Source of the DNA: JADJGC01 sp964576925
GTDB lineage: Bacteria; Zixibacteria; MSB-5A5; CAIYYT01
Reading direction: 5' to 3'
Assembly (NCBI GenBank): GCA_964576925.1
Contig: CAZNWJ010000001.1
Span: forward strand, 806,001 to 870,000
DNA: 64,000 bases
Shown here in pieces: positions 49,329 through 57,875 of the stretch (position 1 is its first letter; each line of letters starts with the position of its first letter). The notes below the pieces were generated by a model that saw only the letters and a list, made by a program, of their open reading frames with translations, was not told the DNA's origin and did no database searches. The position numbers and the translations under genes were made by a program.

Positions 49329-50843
49329 TTACTGGTGGACGATCCCGGATTTGGGGGGTCGTCCACCGGTCTTTTTGGTCACACTCGATTCGCGTTCTCT
49401 GGCTATGCGCGTGATCTGGCGCAGCATTCCGTTGAAGACCACCACATGTATAGGGTAAGAGGCGTACCAGTAGAGCAGTCCGAACAGACCCGCCGGATCG
49501 AATATCGCCGTTTGGCGGATCTCTGACCCGCTTGCCGTCGGGTTGATTTCAAACTGCAGCCAGGCCCGACCCGGGACCTTCATCTCAGCAGTCAAACGAA
49601 GCAGCCGGTTCGGTTCGACGGCTTCCACACGCCAGAAATCCAGCGTGTCACCGACAGCAGGCACTTCGGGATCTCTTCGCCCGCGGCGCATGCCGGGGCC
49701 ACCGAAAAGCAAATCGAGAAATCCACGCAGCCGCCAAAGCCAATTGGCGTAGTACCATCCACGATCGCCGCCGATCCGCATGATCGGCGCTGCCGCCTGG
49801 AGCGGGAGGCAGTCGACTTGCGCGGCCAACGAATAGACAAGGCGATTGCCGTAACGCATCCCGCCGTAGCTGTGTTCATGCGGTGTCGCAGAAAGTGCAT
49901 CTGACCACCGCGTGGCCGCAAACTCTGAGTCCTCATTGGACAAAGCCCTGCGAATCGCCTCGGCATACCCGCGCGGACTTATCGTAAAAACCTGTCGGGC
50001 CCTCTGGTCACGCACGATTGTGGTATTGCGCATGCTGTCAATAAGCTTGCGACCGATGCTGGCGTAGAGCGGGGTAACCAGTCCCAGCCACAAGCTCGAG
50101 AGCCACGGACTGAGCACGGGTACCGGCAATATCCATCGCTTGAGACCGCGTTGCCGGGCATACTCGCGCATCAGTTCCCCATAGGAAACCAGGTCAGCCC
50201 CGCCGATCTCGAATATCCCGCTCGTCTCGGGCGGCAGGAAGATAGCGTCTACGAGATAGTCGATGACGTCTTCGATCGCAATCGGCTGCGCCAGCGTCCG
50301 TGTCCACCGCGGTGTTACCATCACGGGCAGCTTGCTGACCAGCGCCCGGATCATTTCAAACGAGAGGCTCCCGGAACCAATGATGATCGAAGCCCGCAAT
50401 TCAATCGTCGAGACTCCGGAATCGCGCAATATATGCCCGACCTCTTGACGTGAGGCCAAATGGGGAGACAAATCGCTGCCGCTGCCGAGTCCACCAAGGT
50501 AGACAATCCGCTTGACGCCTGCCTTGCGCGCAGCGTTTGCAAAGCTCGAAGCCCCTCTGCGCTCCAATTCAAAGAATCTCTCTCCTGCCGCCAGTGAATG
50601 AACGAGATAGTAAGCCGTATCGACGCCGACGAGTGCTTGTTCGAGCGAGGCAATGTCTGAGACGTCGCCTGCCACGATCTCCGTGCGCTTCGAAAATCGT
50701 CCCCGCAAGTTTTCCGGCCGGCGCGCCAGACAACGTATCTGGATTTCTTCACCGGAGAGATCCGTTTGCGTGCGCCTTTCGAGCGCTTGGACCAACCTCC
50801 CGCCGATATATCCGCTCGCGCCGGTAATCAGGATCCGCCGCAT
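49329..50843 (-). CDS. NAD(P)-binding SDR/epimerase-like protein with C-terminal DUF2867
   Basis: 504 residues. N-terminal Rossmann fold: RILITGASGYIGGRLVQAL (G-x-x-G-x-x-G), VAGDVSDIASLEQAL, and a YYLVHSL segment; middle TRTLAQPIAIEDVIDYLVDA and FEIGGADLVSYGELMREYAR, as in extended SDRs. From about 330 a second domain: GGDRGWYYANWLWRLRGFLD, PEVPAVGDTLDFWRV, and SEIRQTAIFDPAGLFGLLYW, the DUF2867 arrangement. Substrate unknown. The last codons form part of a terminator hairpin for the convergent TldE-like gene. Starts 3 bp after the TonB receptor stop, so it is the third gene of that operon. Confidence 0.85.
   Translation of the reverse strand: MRRILITGASGYIGGRLVQALERRTQTDLSGEEIQIRCLARRPENLRGRFSKRTEIVAGDVSDIASLEQALVGVDTAYYLVHSLAAGERFFELERRGASSFANAARKAGVKRIVYLGGLGSGSDLSPHLASRQEVGHILRDSGVSTIELRASIIIGSGSLSFEMIRALVSKLPVMVTPRWTRTLAQPIAIEDVIDYLVDAIFLPPETSGIFEIGGADLVSYGELMREYARQRGLKRWILPVPVLSPWLSSLWLGLVTPLYASIGRKLIDSMRNTTIVRDQRARQVFTISPRGYAEAIRRALSNEDSEFAATRWSDALSATPHEHSYGGMRYGNRLVYSLAAQVDCLPLQAAAPIMRIGGDRGWYYANWLWRLRGFLDLLFGGPGMRRGRRDPEVPAVGDTLDFWRVEAVEPNRLLRLTAEMKVPGRAWLQFEINPTASGSEIRQTAIFDPAGLFGLLYWYASYPIHVVVFNGMLRQITRIARERESSVTKKTGGRPPKSGIVHQ
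49331..49376 (+). terminator. Terminator of the TldD/TldE operon
   Basis: ACTGGTGGACGA / TCGTCCACCGGT (one mismatch, 16-base loop), then CTTTTT. It lies inside the last 16 codons of the convergent SDR gene. Confidence 0.75.
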
Positions 50844-50846
50844 AGA

Positions 50847-53162
50847 CTAAAACTCCACACTGATCCCGATCGACGGCAGTAGCCCGATCGACTCGTCATC
50901 TTCAACCTTCTGCTCGCGCTCATTCCATCTGGGCGGCGCATTGTAAGGGTTGTTGTACACATTCTGAATATCGAGGTAGGTGATCATCGACCAGTTTCGG
51001 AAGTTCCAGCGCCGGTCGACCCGCAGGTCGAGACTGTGATTCGATTTGAGTCGTCCCGTGTTGTAGTACGCCGGCGATTGCGAGCCGTCGGTATTGTACG
51101 GCGTGTACGGCGTGCCGCTCGCAAAACGAAACTTCCCCGAAATCTCCCACGCCCGGTTGAAAATGTACCCGCCGCCGATGTTGCCGATCCACTTCTGGTC
51201 GTACAAACCCGGCCGCCGAACGCCGTCGCGGCCGCTGAACAAAGACTCATTATAACTTAGCGATAGCGTGCCGTAGCATGGTATTACCGACAGCTTCTTC
51301 TGCGCGGAGATCTCGATGCCCCGCGCGCGCCCCGATCCGACGCTGCTGAGCGCTTCAAGTCCAAAGGAGGCAAACCCGTCATCCTTGCCGCCGAATCCAC
51401 CGCCGGTGTTCGACATCACCAGGAATGGCTGCGTGCTGCTGGCCGGGTAGTCGAAGTAGTTCTTTAGATAGAACTCCAGCCGCACGCGCGTGTCATCGCG
51501 CACCATGTGCTCGATACTCGCAATGTAGTGGTTCGCGCCGGCCTGCTTAAGCCCGCGATTCTCCGCGATGGTCGCCAGCCAAATGTAAGACGGCGATTGG
51601 TAGTAACGTCCGACCGCCGCCGATAGCGTCGTGCGGGACGAAACATCATAGGCGAGACTGCCGCGCGGAGAGAACGCGAACCCGTCGTCGATCAAGCTGA
51701 ATTCATCAACGCGTGCGCCAATGGCAGCATTGGCCCGGCCAAACCCCTGCGACCATTGCAAGTACGCGGAGGCCTTGTACCCCGTCGTATCGAATTGACT
51801 GTCAGCCTCGAGTTGTTGTCCAAAGCTGCTGGTGAAGCGCGGAACAAGTATGTCCGCCCGAAAATCAATCAGCTTGCCCTGCACGCCGGCCTGGAGTTTC
51901 GTGCGCGTCGCCAACTGCCAGGTGAGGTCGCTGCGCAGCGACGTCTCCCGTTCGGTTGAACGGTTGGTGAAGATGGGATTTAACAGTGAGTCATTCTGTC
52001 GCATGTCATACTCGACGAACACCTGCCCAATCGTGACGTCGACAAACCCCGGGCCAAACAGATGCTGCCATGTCGCTGAGCCGATCGCCTGGTTCTGCTC
52101 ATTCGCCAGAACCCGGGAGTTGTCGAAGCGATCATCCTGGTCGTCATTGGTTTGCCGGACATTGTCGAGGGCGCCAAGCGCAAACACGCTTAGCGAGTTG
52201 GATCGATCAAAACGGTAGTCCGCTTTCGCGAGAAAATCCCAGTACTCCGGAACAAACGAGAATCCAGCCGCCTGAAAAATCAAATCGAGATAACTGCGCC
52301 GTCCCGAGAAAATGAAACTCCCCCGCTCTCCCAGCGGCCCTTCGAGATTCAAACCAAATTGACTGGCAGATACTGTACCCTTCCCCCCGACCCGGTCGCT
52401 GCGCCCTGAACGTAACTCGAGCGCCAAAATGCTCGAAAGACGGTCGCCATAGCGGACGGAAAAACCCCCGGTCGAAAAACTTGTACCGTCGACGAAATCA
52501 AGATTGACCAGCGACAAGGGACCGCCGGAAGCCCCTTGGGTTCCGAAATGATTGATATTCGGCACCTCAAGATTCTCGACGAGATAGAGGTTCTCTGATG
52601 GCGCCCCGCCGCGCACCACGAGATCGTTGCGGCCCGGTTCGGCTTGCGCAACCCCGGGCAGTATCGAGACAGCTCGAACGACATCTTCAAATCCCCCCGG
52701 CAGTCGCCGGATCTCTTCAAACGACTGCTTCTGCGTACTCACGGCAGACTCCGTCGAACGCGGAAAATACTCCGGACGGACAATAACCGCCTCAGACTCG
52801 ACAACTACCGGAGTCAGCGCGACTTCTACCACGGTCGGCTTGCCGGTGCTGACGACAACGTCAGTTCTCATCTGCGTCTGGTAACCGATCGCCGAGACAC
52901 GAAGTCCGTACTCCCCGGGCGTCAGCTCGCCAATCACAAACGCGCCGCGCACATCCGCGGCGGCTCCGCGCGTTGTGCCGTCGATCTGCACCGAGGCCCC
53001 CGGAAGGGGCGCGCGCGTAGTCGCGTCAATCACCGTCCCTCTGACCGCGCCGCGGCCGATGTTTGCGTCTTGGGCCGGTAGCGAACCGGTCAGCGCAAAG
53101 AAAGCTAGAATTGTAAGGGCGAACTGCCGGATTCCCGTCCATCGCGGGTGAAAGAGAAACAT
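50847..53162 (-). CDS. TonB-dependent outer membrane receptor with CarboxypepD_reg domain
   Basis: 771 residues. Signal peptide 1-30, then a carboxypeptidase-regulatory-like domain (about 38-115: VRGTVIDATTRAPLPGASVQ, RGAFVIGELTPGEYGLRVSA). Plug domain about 120-235: PGGFEDVVRAVSILPGVAQ, NDLVVRGGAPSENLYLVENL, GGFSVRYGDRLSSIL. The rest is a 22-strand-like barrel ending in the outer-membrane signature GLLPSIGISVEF. Takes up a bulky ligand, unknown, with energy from TonB. The ATG immediately follows the previous stop (TAG-ATG), so it is coupled to the small membrane protein upstream and to the SDR gene downstream. A CarH-like regulator is divergent from this operon. Confidence 0.92.
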   Translation of the reverse strand: MFLFHPRWTGIRQFALTILAFFALTGSLPAQDANIGRGAVRGTVIDATTRAPLPGASVQIDGTTRGAAADVRGAFVIGELTPGEYGLRVSAIGYQTQMRTDVVVSTGKPTVVEVALTPVVVESEAVIVRPEYFPRSTESAVSTQKQSFEEIRRLPGGFEDVVRAVSILPGVAQAEPGRNDLVVRGGAPSENLYLVENLEVPNINHFGTQGASGGPLSLVNLDFVDGTSFSTGGFSVRYGDRLSSILALELRSGRSDRVGGKGTVSASQFGLNLEGPLGERGSFIFSGRRSYLDLIFQAAGFSFVPEYWDFLAKADYRFDRSNSLSVFALGALDNVRQTNDDQDDRFDNSRVLANEQNQAIGSATWQHLFGPGFVDVTIGQVFVEYDMRQNDSLLNPIFTNRSTERETSLRSDLTWQLATRTKLQAGVQGKLIDFRADILVPRFTSSFGQQLEADSQFDTTGYKASAYLQWSQGFGRANAAIGARVDEFSLIDDGFAFSPRGSLAYDVSSRTTLSAAVGRYYQSPSYIWLATIAENRGLKQAGANHYIASIEHMVRDDTRVRLEFYLKNYFDYPASSTQPFLVMSNTGGGFGGKDDGFASFGLEALSSVGSGRARGIEISAQKKLSVIPCYGTLSLSYNESLFSGRDGVRRPGLYDQKWIGNIGGGYIFNRAWEISGKFRFASGTPYTPYNTDGSQSPAYYNTGRLKSNHSLDLRVDRRWNFRNWSMITYLDIQNVYNNPYNAPPRWNEREQKVEDDESIGLLPSIGISVEF

Positions 53163-53600
53163 CTACCGCAAACCCTCCGCTAACATCGCGAAAAGTAGCA
53201 ACGTTCGCAACGACCACGCAACCGTGCGCAACCAGTTGCTGTTAACCAATCGCCGAATCTGTCCCGGCTGCGGACTTGCCGAGAGGGCCCGATGTGCCGG
53301 AACTTGAAGAGCGAAGGTTGAAATCCACACCACTCCGAGCAAGCCGAGCCCGACGATGGCGGCAATTTGACTCACTGAATTGTCTGCAACAACCACCATT
53401 GCGGTCGCACTGACAAGCTCAATTGTCATAAGTGGTATTACCAGCCGCCCGGTCCTTTGAGAATGCAGCCGCTCGTATTCCGCCATGAAGTCGATCGGGA
53501 TCACACGAAAGAGAGGATAATGCACCAACTGAACAAACCACACGATTCCCGTCATCAGTGAAGTTGCCAACAGGTTCAAGATCAGAATCCAATTGTCCAC
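53163..53600 (-). CDS. Small membrane protein of unknown family, first gene of TonB-receptor operon
   Basis: 145 residues from a GTG at 53600. Four hydrophobic segments (WILILNLLATSLMTGIVWFV, VIPLMTIELVSATAMVVVA, IAAIVGLGLLGVVWISTFAL, WSLRTLLLFAMLAEG) with short loops rich in Arg and His (VHYPLFRVIP, AEYERLHSQRTGR). A His-Tyr pair after the first helix could be functional. I do not recognise the family. No SD precedes the start, and an A+T-rich TTATATAC segment lies just upstream, so it may be leaderless. Faces the CarH-like gene. Confidence 0.6.
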   Translation of the reverse strand: MDNWILILNLLATSLMTGIVWFVQLVHYPLFRVIPIDFMAEYERLHSQRTGRLVIPLMTIELVSATAMVVVADNSVSQIAAIVGLGLLGVVWISTFALQVPAHRALSASPQPGQIRRLVNSNWLRTVAWSLRTLLLFAMLAEGLR

Positions 53601-53785
53601 ATTGTATATAACAAAATTATCATGAAAGTTGTGAATCTGTCTAAATCTTAAGATTGCAAGCGGTCTCTAACTACGATGTTCTTACAAGCCATCGGATTTG
53701 CTTAATCTGTTGATACGCAACGTTTGCAAGTGGAAAACCACACTTTTCCGGTTGTGTATATAGATCTCAAAGACAAGAATTATCT

Positions 53786-53814
53786 TTGACATTTCTTAGA
53801 CGAGCGTATTATAT
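53786..53814 (+). promoter_or_regulatory. Promoter of the CarH-like gene
   Basis: TTGACA (53786-53791), 17-base spacer, TTATAT (53809-53814). The predicted start lies at about 53821, past the first two ATGs, which favours a leaderless start at the ATG at 53824. Confidence 0.55.
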
Positions 53815-54774
53815 ATGATGAGTATGGCTACTTCAAATGAGATTCTTCATCCAATCAAGTCGGTTGCTCGCCGAACTGGGCTGACGACCCACGTAATTCG
53901 CGCCTGGGAGAAACGTTACGGTGCGCTTGCCCCGCAGCGCACGGGGAGTAACCGAAGACTCTATACTGAGACCGATATCGAACGCTTGATTCTTCTCAGG
54001 CGCGCAACCGCCGGTGGTCACAACATCAGCCAGATCGCCCGACTTTCTGTTGCCGAACTCCAGGATCTGGTCGTTGCTGACGAGTCATCTCCGGCTGCAC
54101 GAACTCATCGTGGCGCGCAGGAGACCCAAAAATCGCTGGAGTTCTATATTCTGGAATGCCTTGCCGCCGTGCGCGACTTCGACGGCGAGCGACTTGACCT
54201 GCTCTTGCGCCGCGCAGCGATTGCCGTCAGTCAACCGGTGCTTCTCGAAGGGATCATTCAACCGCTGCTCGAGCGCATCGGTGACCACTGGGCAACCGGC
54301 GAGCTTCGAGTCGCTCACGAGCACATGGCGACGGCCATTATTCGCAACTTCCTCAGTTCTATCGCCGCCGCGCATCAACCACCGGAAAATGCTCCCGTGG
54401 TCGTAATTGGAACGCCGACCGGCCAGATTCACGAGCTGGGAGCGGTCCTTTCGGCTGTCGCGGCTCTCTCCTCCGGTTGGCGCGTCGTTTATCTGGGTAC
54501 CGAAGTACCGGTGCAGGAGTTTGTCCACGTGGCGCAAAGAAGCGGTTGCAGCGCCGTCGGACTTAGTCTTGTCTATCCTCCCGACGACCCGCGGCTTGTC
54601 GAGGAACTCACACGACTCAGACAAATGTTGCCCAGCCAGGTCAAAGTGATTCTCGGCGGCCGGTCTGCCCGCTCCTATGTCGGTCGGCTGCGCGAAATGG
54701 ACTTCGCCTTTGTTGCCACCCTGCCTGAACTAATAGCGGTCTTGGCGGATTCTCGCCTCGGTGACGGCAACTGA
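53815..54774 (+). CDS. MerR-family B12-dependent photoreceptor regulator, CarH/LitR-like
   Basis: 319 residues from the first ATG; in-frame ATGs at 53818 and 53824 are possible, and the promoter favours 53824. Residues 12-80 are a MerR-type DNA-binding domain (SVARRTGLTTHVIRAWEKRY, RTGSNRRLYTETDIERL). Middle helical bundle with DHWATGELRVAHEHMATAII, which fits the W-x9-E-H signature of CarH light sensors. The Rossmann B12 domain follows (VVVIGTPTGQIHELG with the H-x-x-G lower-ligand motif; SAVGLSLVYPPDDPR). CarH holds adenosylcobalamin, represses in the dark and releases DNA in light. The TonB receptor operon is divergent and the likely target. Confidence 0.88.
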   Translation: MMSMATSNEILHPIKSVARRTGLTTHVIRAWEKRYGALAPQRTGSNRRLYTETDIERLILLRRATAGGHNISQIARLSVAELQDLVVADESSPAARTHRGAQETQKSLEFYILECLAAVRDFDGERLDLLLRRAAIAVSQPVLLEGIIQPLLERIGDHWATGELRVAHEHMATAIIRNFLSSIAAAHQPPENAPVVVIGTPTGQIHELGAVLSAVAALSSGWRVVYLGTEVPVQEFVHVAQRSGCSAVGLSLVYPPDDPRLVEELTRLRQMLPSQVKVILGGRSARSYVGRLREMDFAFVATLPELIAVLADSRLGDGN

Positions 54775-54796
54775 TACTTGCGGCCCCTGGCGTTGA

Positions 54797-56689
54797 CTAC
54801 GGCTTCTCGACCTTCCGGAGTCGCTGCATCGCGAGCAGGAATTCCGTCAACCGCGTTTCCAGTGAGTCCGGAGCAGTAATCGCTGTCGAAATCGTGTCCT
54901 CCCCGCAGGCGTAAATTCCGGCGCGTGACGTCGGCGGAATCTTGAGTTGCCCATAGCTGACCTCACTTGCCCCGTCACCAAGATGGCTCACGACTAATCG
55001 AGGCTGGTGCCTTCTCCAAATCGCACTCATCAAGCTGTCGTACTCCGCTCCTCGCGGCCCGACGATGGCTAGCTTGACCGGATACCGCGTCAGCCAGAGA
55101 TACGCATTTCCCAGAAGCACACGGCGCAGGTCGTCTTCCCGCAATTCAATGCTGAGCGCATAAGCGGCGATTCTCTCGGTGGGGCGGCGATATTCTTCGT
55201 TGGCGGTCAGGTAGAATAACCGCGTGAAACTCACGACCGCGCGACAAATCAAATCGTATGAACGCAGCGGCGTCTTCATTCGGCCAATGGCATCTTTGTC
55301 TAGCGGTTCGAGATTCAACCCGCCGACCGCCGGATCATAAAGACTGGAGAATGCCACCCGCGCGGTCAACTCCGCGCCTTTGAGGTATTTGCGATCTCCC
55401 ATAGTTTCGTAAGCATCAAGCAGCGCCGTCATCATCGCAATCTGGTCCTCGGCCAGTCCGAGAACTCCCTTATCCTCCGTAAGCGGCGCGTGATAGAACA
55501 AACCGCCCTTGCCGACCGCCCTTTGACCTAGCGAATCCAGACTGCGAATCGCATACTCGATCAGTTCCGGACGCTCGAAGACTCGCCCGGCCTGAAGATA
55601 GGCGCTGATTGCGGCGGCGTTTTCACCTGTGTAGAGGCTGCGATCAATCTCTGGCACGCCGTACTTCCGTCGCTCGCTGTCGCCCATCGCGAGAAAACTG
55701 CCGAGATCATACACCTTGCCGTTAAGCCGCAGATAGCCCGCTTGGCTTGAGTACCAGCCCCAGCCCAGTTCCGTGCGCATCGCCCGGTCGATCCAGGCAA
55801 GAATCTGCTCGGCGTTTCTCCGGTAACCTTCATCATGGGTGATCTGGTACATGTCGACATAGTTCTGCGCTACGCCGGCATTCTGATCAACGAGCTTCTC
55901 AAACCCGATCCCGCTCCAATCGGCGAACATCGCCATCCGGCACAGCCCGCCCCAAACCGTATCGATCAACTTCGATTGCTCCGTAAAAGTGCCGGTCAGT
56001 TCCGCGCGAAACAACGGCTCGCCGCTGGGACCGGTCGCGTTGTACATGAAGCGATTAATCTCCGGCAACGGAAACTTCGGCTGGTCGCCGAGCCCGCCAT
56101 AGGTCGAATCGTAGCGGGTATAAATCGCCTCCTCGGCCTCAATCAACATCTGCTCGTTCGGTCGGCGCAGGCGCAGCGTCGTCTGCGACGCGCGAAACAG
56201 GCTGTCCAACTTTGCCGCCTGTATCTGCACGACGGCCGGTGTGTGCTGCCAGGCATCGACCACGCGGTCTAAGAGCACCTTGAAAGAGTCCGCTGGTACA
56301 TTCGTGCACCCGCCAAACGGATAGCCCTCAGGCGTCAGGAACAGGCACGAGGGAAGTCCTCCCAGCGTATAGCGGTCGTAGATATTTGGGTATTGTTCGG
56401 CGTTGACGCGAATTGCTATGCTGGCTGTGTCAATCGTTTCCCGGATGTCTGCCCGGCGGAAGACGTCTGCCTCCTGCTCCGCGCATTGGCGGCACCACGG
56501 CGCCGTCAGGTAGAGTACCACCAGTTTCTGCTCTTCCTGGGCGCGCGCAAACGCCGCCTCGTTCCACTCGCGCCACGCAACCTCGCGATCGCCGCTGACG
56601 CTCTGTTGTGATGATCCGCACGAAAGAGATGCCAGAACCACCAGGAATGCAATGCCCGCTCGAATGAGTGTCTTCGATTGATCTGTCAT
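54797..56689 (-). CDS. Lipoprotein with thioredoxin-fold DUF255 and hexosidase-like helical domain
   Basis: 630 residues; AGGAAGG precedes the ATG. Lipobox VLASLSC places the Cys at residue 24. Residues 40-150 form a DUF255/thioredoxin-like domain with WCRQC and GGLPSCLFLTPEGYPFGG. Residues 190-560 are an alpha/alpha-barrel-like helical region: STYGGLGDQPKFPLPEINRF, LTGTFTEQSKLIDTVWGGLC and repeated Glu/Trp helices, as in YyaL/SPATA20 proteins. The C-terminus has a sugar-kinase-like VKLAIVGPRGAEYDSLM. Periplasmic face; a redox or glycan role is possible but unproven. Confidence 0.8.
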   Translation of the reverse strand: MTDQSKTLIRAGIAFLVVLASLSCGSSQQSVSGDREVAWREWNEAAFARAQEEQKLVVLYLTAPWCRQCAEQEADVFRRADIRETIDTASIAIRVNAEQYPNIYDRYTLGGLPSCLFLTPEGYPFGGCTNVPADSFKVLLDRVVDAWQHTPAVVQIQAAKLDSLFRASQTTLRLRRPNEQMLIEAEEAIYTRYDSTYGGLGDQPKFPLPEINRFMYNATGPSGEPLFRAELTGTFTEQSKLIDTVWGGLCRMAMFADWSGIGFEKLVDQNAGVAQNYVDMYQITHDEGYRRNAEQILAWIDRAMRTELGWGWYSSQAGYLRLNGKVYDLGSFLAMGDSERRKYGVPEIDRSLYTGENAAAISAYLQAGRVFERPELIEYAIRSLDSLGQRAVGKGGLFYHAPLTEDKGVLGLAEDQIAMMTALLDAYETMGDRKYLKGAELTARVAFSSLYDPAVGGLNLEPLDKDAIGRMKTPLRSYDLICRAVVSFTRLFYLTANEEYRRPTERIAAYALSIELREDDLRRVLLGNAYLWLTRYPVKLAIVGPRGAEYDSLMSAIWRRHQPRLVVSHLGDGASEVSYGQLKIPPTSRAGIYACGEDTISTAITAPDSLETRLTEFLLAMQRLRKVEKP

Positions 56690-56734
56690 CTCTGTACTAC
56701 CTTCCTGTGTTTGTTCCGTCTGTGATGAATTCCT

Positions 56735-56760
56735 GTTGCGGCAGTTATTGATTTCGTGCG
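56735..56760 (+). repeat. Half copy of the GCGGCAGTTC element
   Basis: GTTGCGGCAGTTATTGATTT and a few bases match the left half of the element at 61568; the right arm is missing. Confidence 0.5.
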
Positions 56761-56777
56761 CTTTTGTTGCAGGGCCG

Positions 56778-57875
56778 TTACTTCGGCACGCGCAGCAAGA
56801 GCAACAATCCCAGTACCAGGAATACCAGATTCGTGCCCCAGGCCGCCACCAGCGGTGAGATAATTCCGTTGTGGCCCATTTCTATTCCGACTTTTACCAG
56901 CGTGAAAAATACGAAGGAAATACCCATCGACAAACCGAAACTGATCCCCAGCCCCGCGCGCCGGGGATTCGACGCCAGGGCCACCCCGATCAGGATGATA
57001 ATCACATTTATGAACGGAAAGGCGATCTTGTTGTTCAGGTCGACTACCTGCACCGTGACCTTCTTGCCCAGCAGCTTGCTTACCTCGATGAAGTCGCGCA
57101 GCTTGAAGTAGCTCATCGAGAAAGCATCTTGTCGCGTAAACCAATCCTCGAAGAAATTCGGCCGCTCGCGATACGCGCTGAAAACCAGCGAGTCGTGCGC
57201 GGTGCTGCGGATCGGCTGCGCCGCCGACTTCAAATCGCCGATTTCCTTGATGGCAACGTCGTACCCGATCCAAACCGAGTCGCGCCACACGAACTTCTTT
57301 GCGGTGACAATCTGCTTGAGTGCGCGACCATCGAAAGTCTGGATAATCACATCTTCACCGATCATTGCCAACGACTGATAGGTAGTGAACTGGAAAATGC
57401 GCCCCTCCAGTCCCTGGAACAACTGGTTGCGATAAACATTGGCCGCCTCAGGGCGCCGGCGCTCGATCTTTTCTGCTTTGATGATGTTTTTCCGGTAGTT
57501 TGCCTCCGGTAGCACGTACTCCCCAAACACCCACAGTCCGCCCGCCACCAAAAATCCGCCCAGCACGAGAATACCGGCGATCCGATAGATCGAGACCCCG
57601 GCCGCCTTCATCGCCGTCAGCTCGTTCGTTTTCGCCAAAAGTCCGATCGAGAATATCGCCGCCAGCAACGTCGCAATCGGGCAGGTTAAAACGACGATGA
57701 ACGGCGTGAAATACGCGTAGTACAGCGCCACGTCCTTGGCCGTCGCGCCCGATTCGACAAACCGGCCGATGTTCTCGACGAGATTGACCAGGTCAAAGAT
57801 GATTATGAAACAGAAGATAGCGACGAAGAACGTCAGAAAGAAACGCTTGAGAAGATACCGGGCGAATGTGCTCAC
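56778..57875 (-). CDS. LptF/LptG-type permease (second of pair)
   Basis: 365 residues from a GTG at 57875 that overlaps the previous stop (GTGA). Membrane helices at about 10-30, 55-75, 95-120 and three at the C-terminal end, with a periplasmic beta-jellyroll between (RIFQFTTYQSLAMIGEDVII, SVWIGYDVAIKEIGDL). Features of the YjgP/YjgQ family: RYLLKRFFLTFFVAIF, KTNELTAMKAAGVSIYRI and FPFINVIIILIGVALASN. With its neighbour it would form the inner-membrane heterodimer of the Lpt lipopolysaccharide exporter, implying an outer membrane with LPS. The ATPase LptB is not in the window. A long upstream in-frame stretch is Gly/Arg-rich and not coding. Confidence 0.85.
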   Translation of the reverse strand: MSTFARYLLKRFFLTFFVAIFCFIIIFDLVNLVENIGRFVESGATAKDVALYYAYFTPFIVVLTCPIATLLAAIFSIGLLAKTNELTAMKAAGVSIYRIAGILVLGGFLVAGGLWVFGEYVLPEANYRKNIIKAEKIERRRPEAANVYRNQLFQGLEGRIFQFTTYQSLAMIGEDVIIQTFDGRALKQIVTAKKFVWRDSVWIGYDVAIKEIGDLKSAAQPIRSTAHDSLVFSAYRERPNFFEDWFTRQDAFSMSYFKLRDFIEVSKLLGKKVTVQVVDLNNKIAFPFINVIIILIGVALASNPRRAGLGISFGLSMGISFVFFTLVKVGIEMGHNGIISPLVAAWGTNLVFLVLGLLLLLRVPK

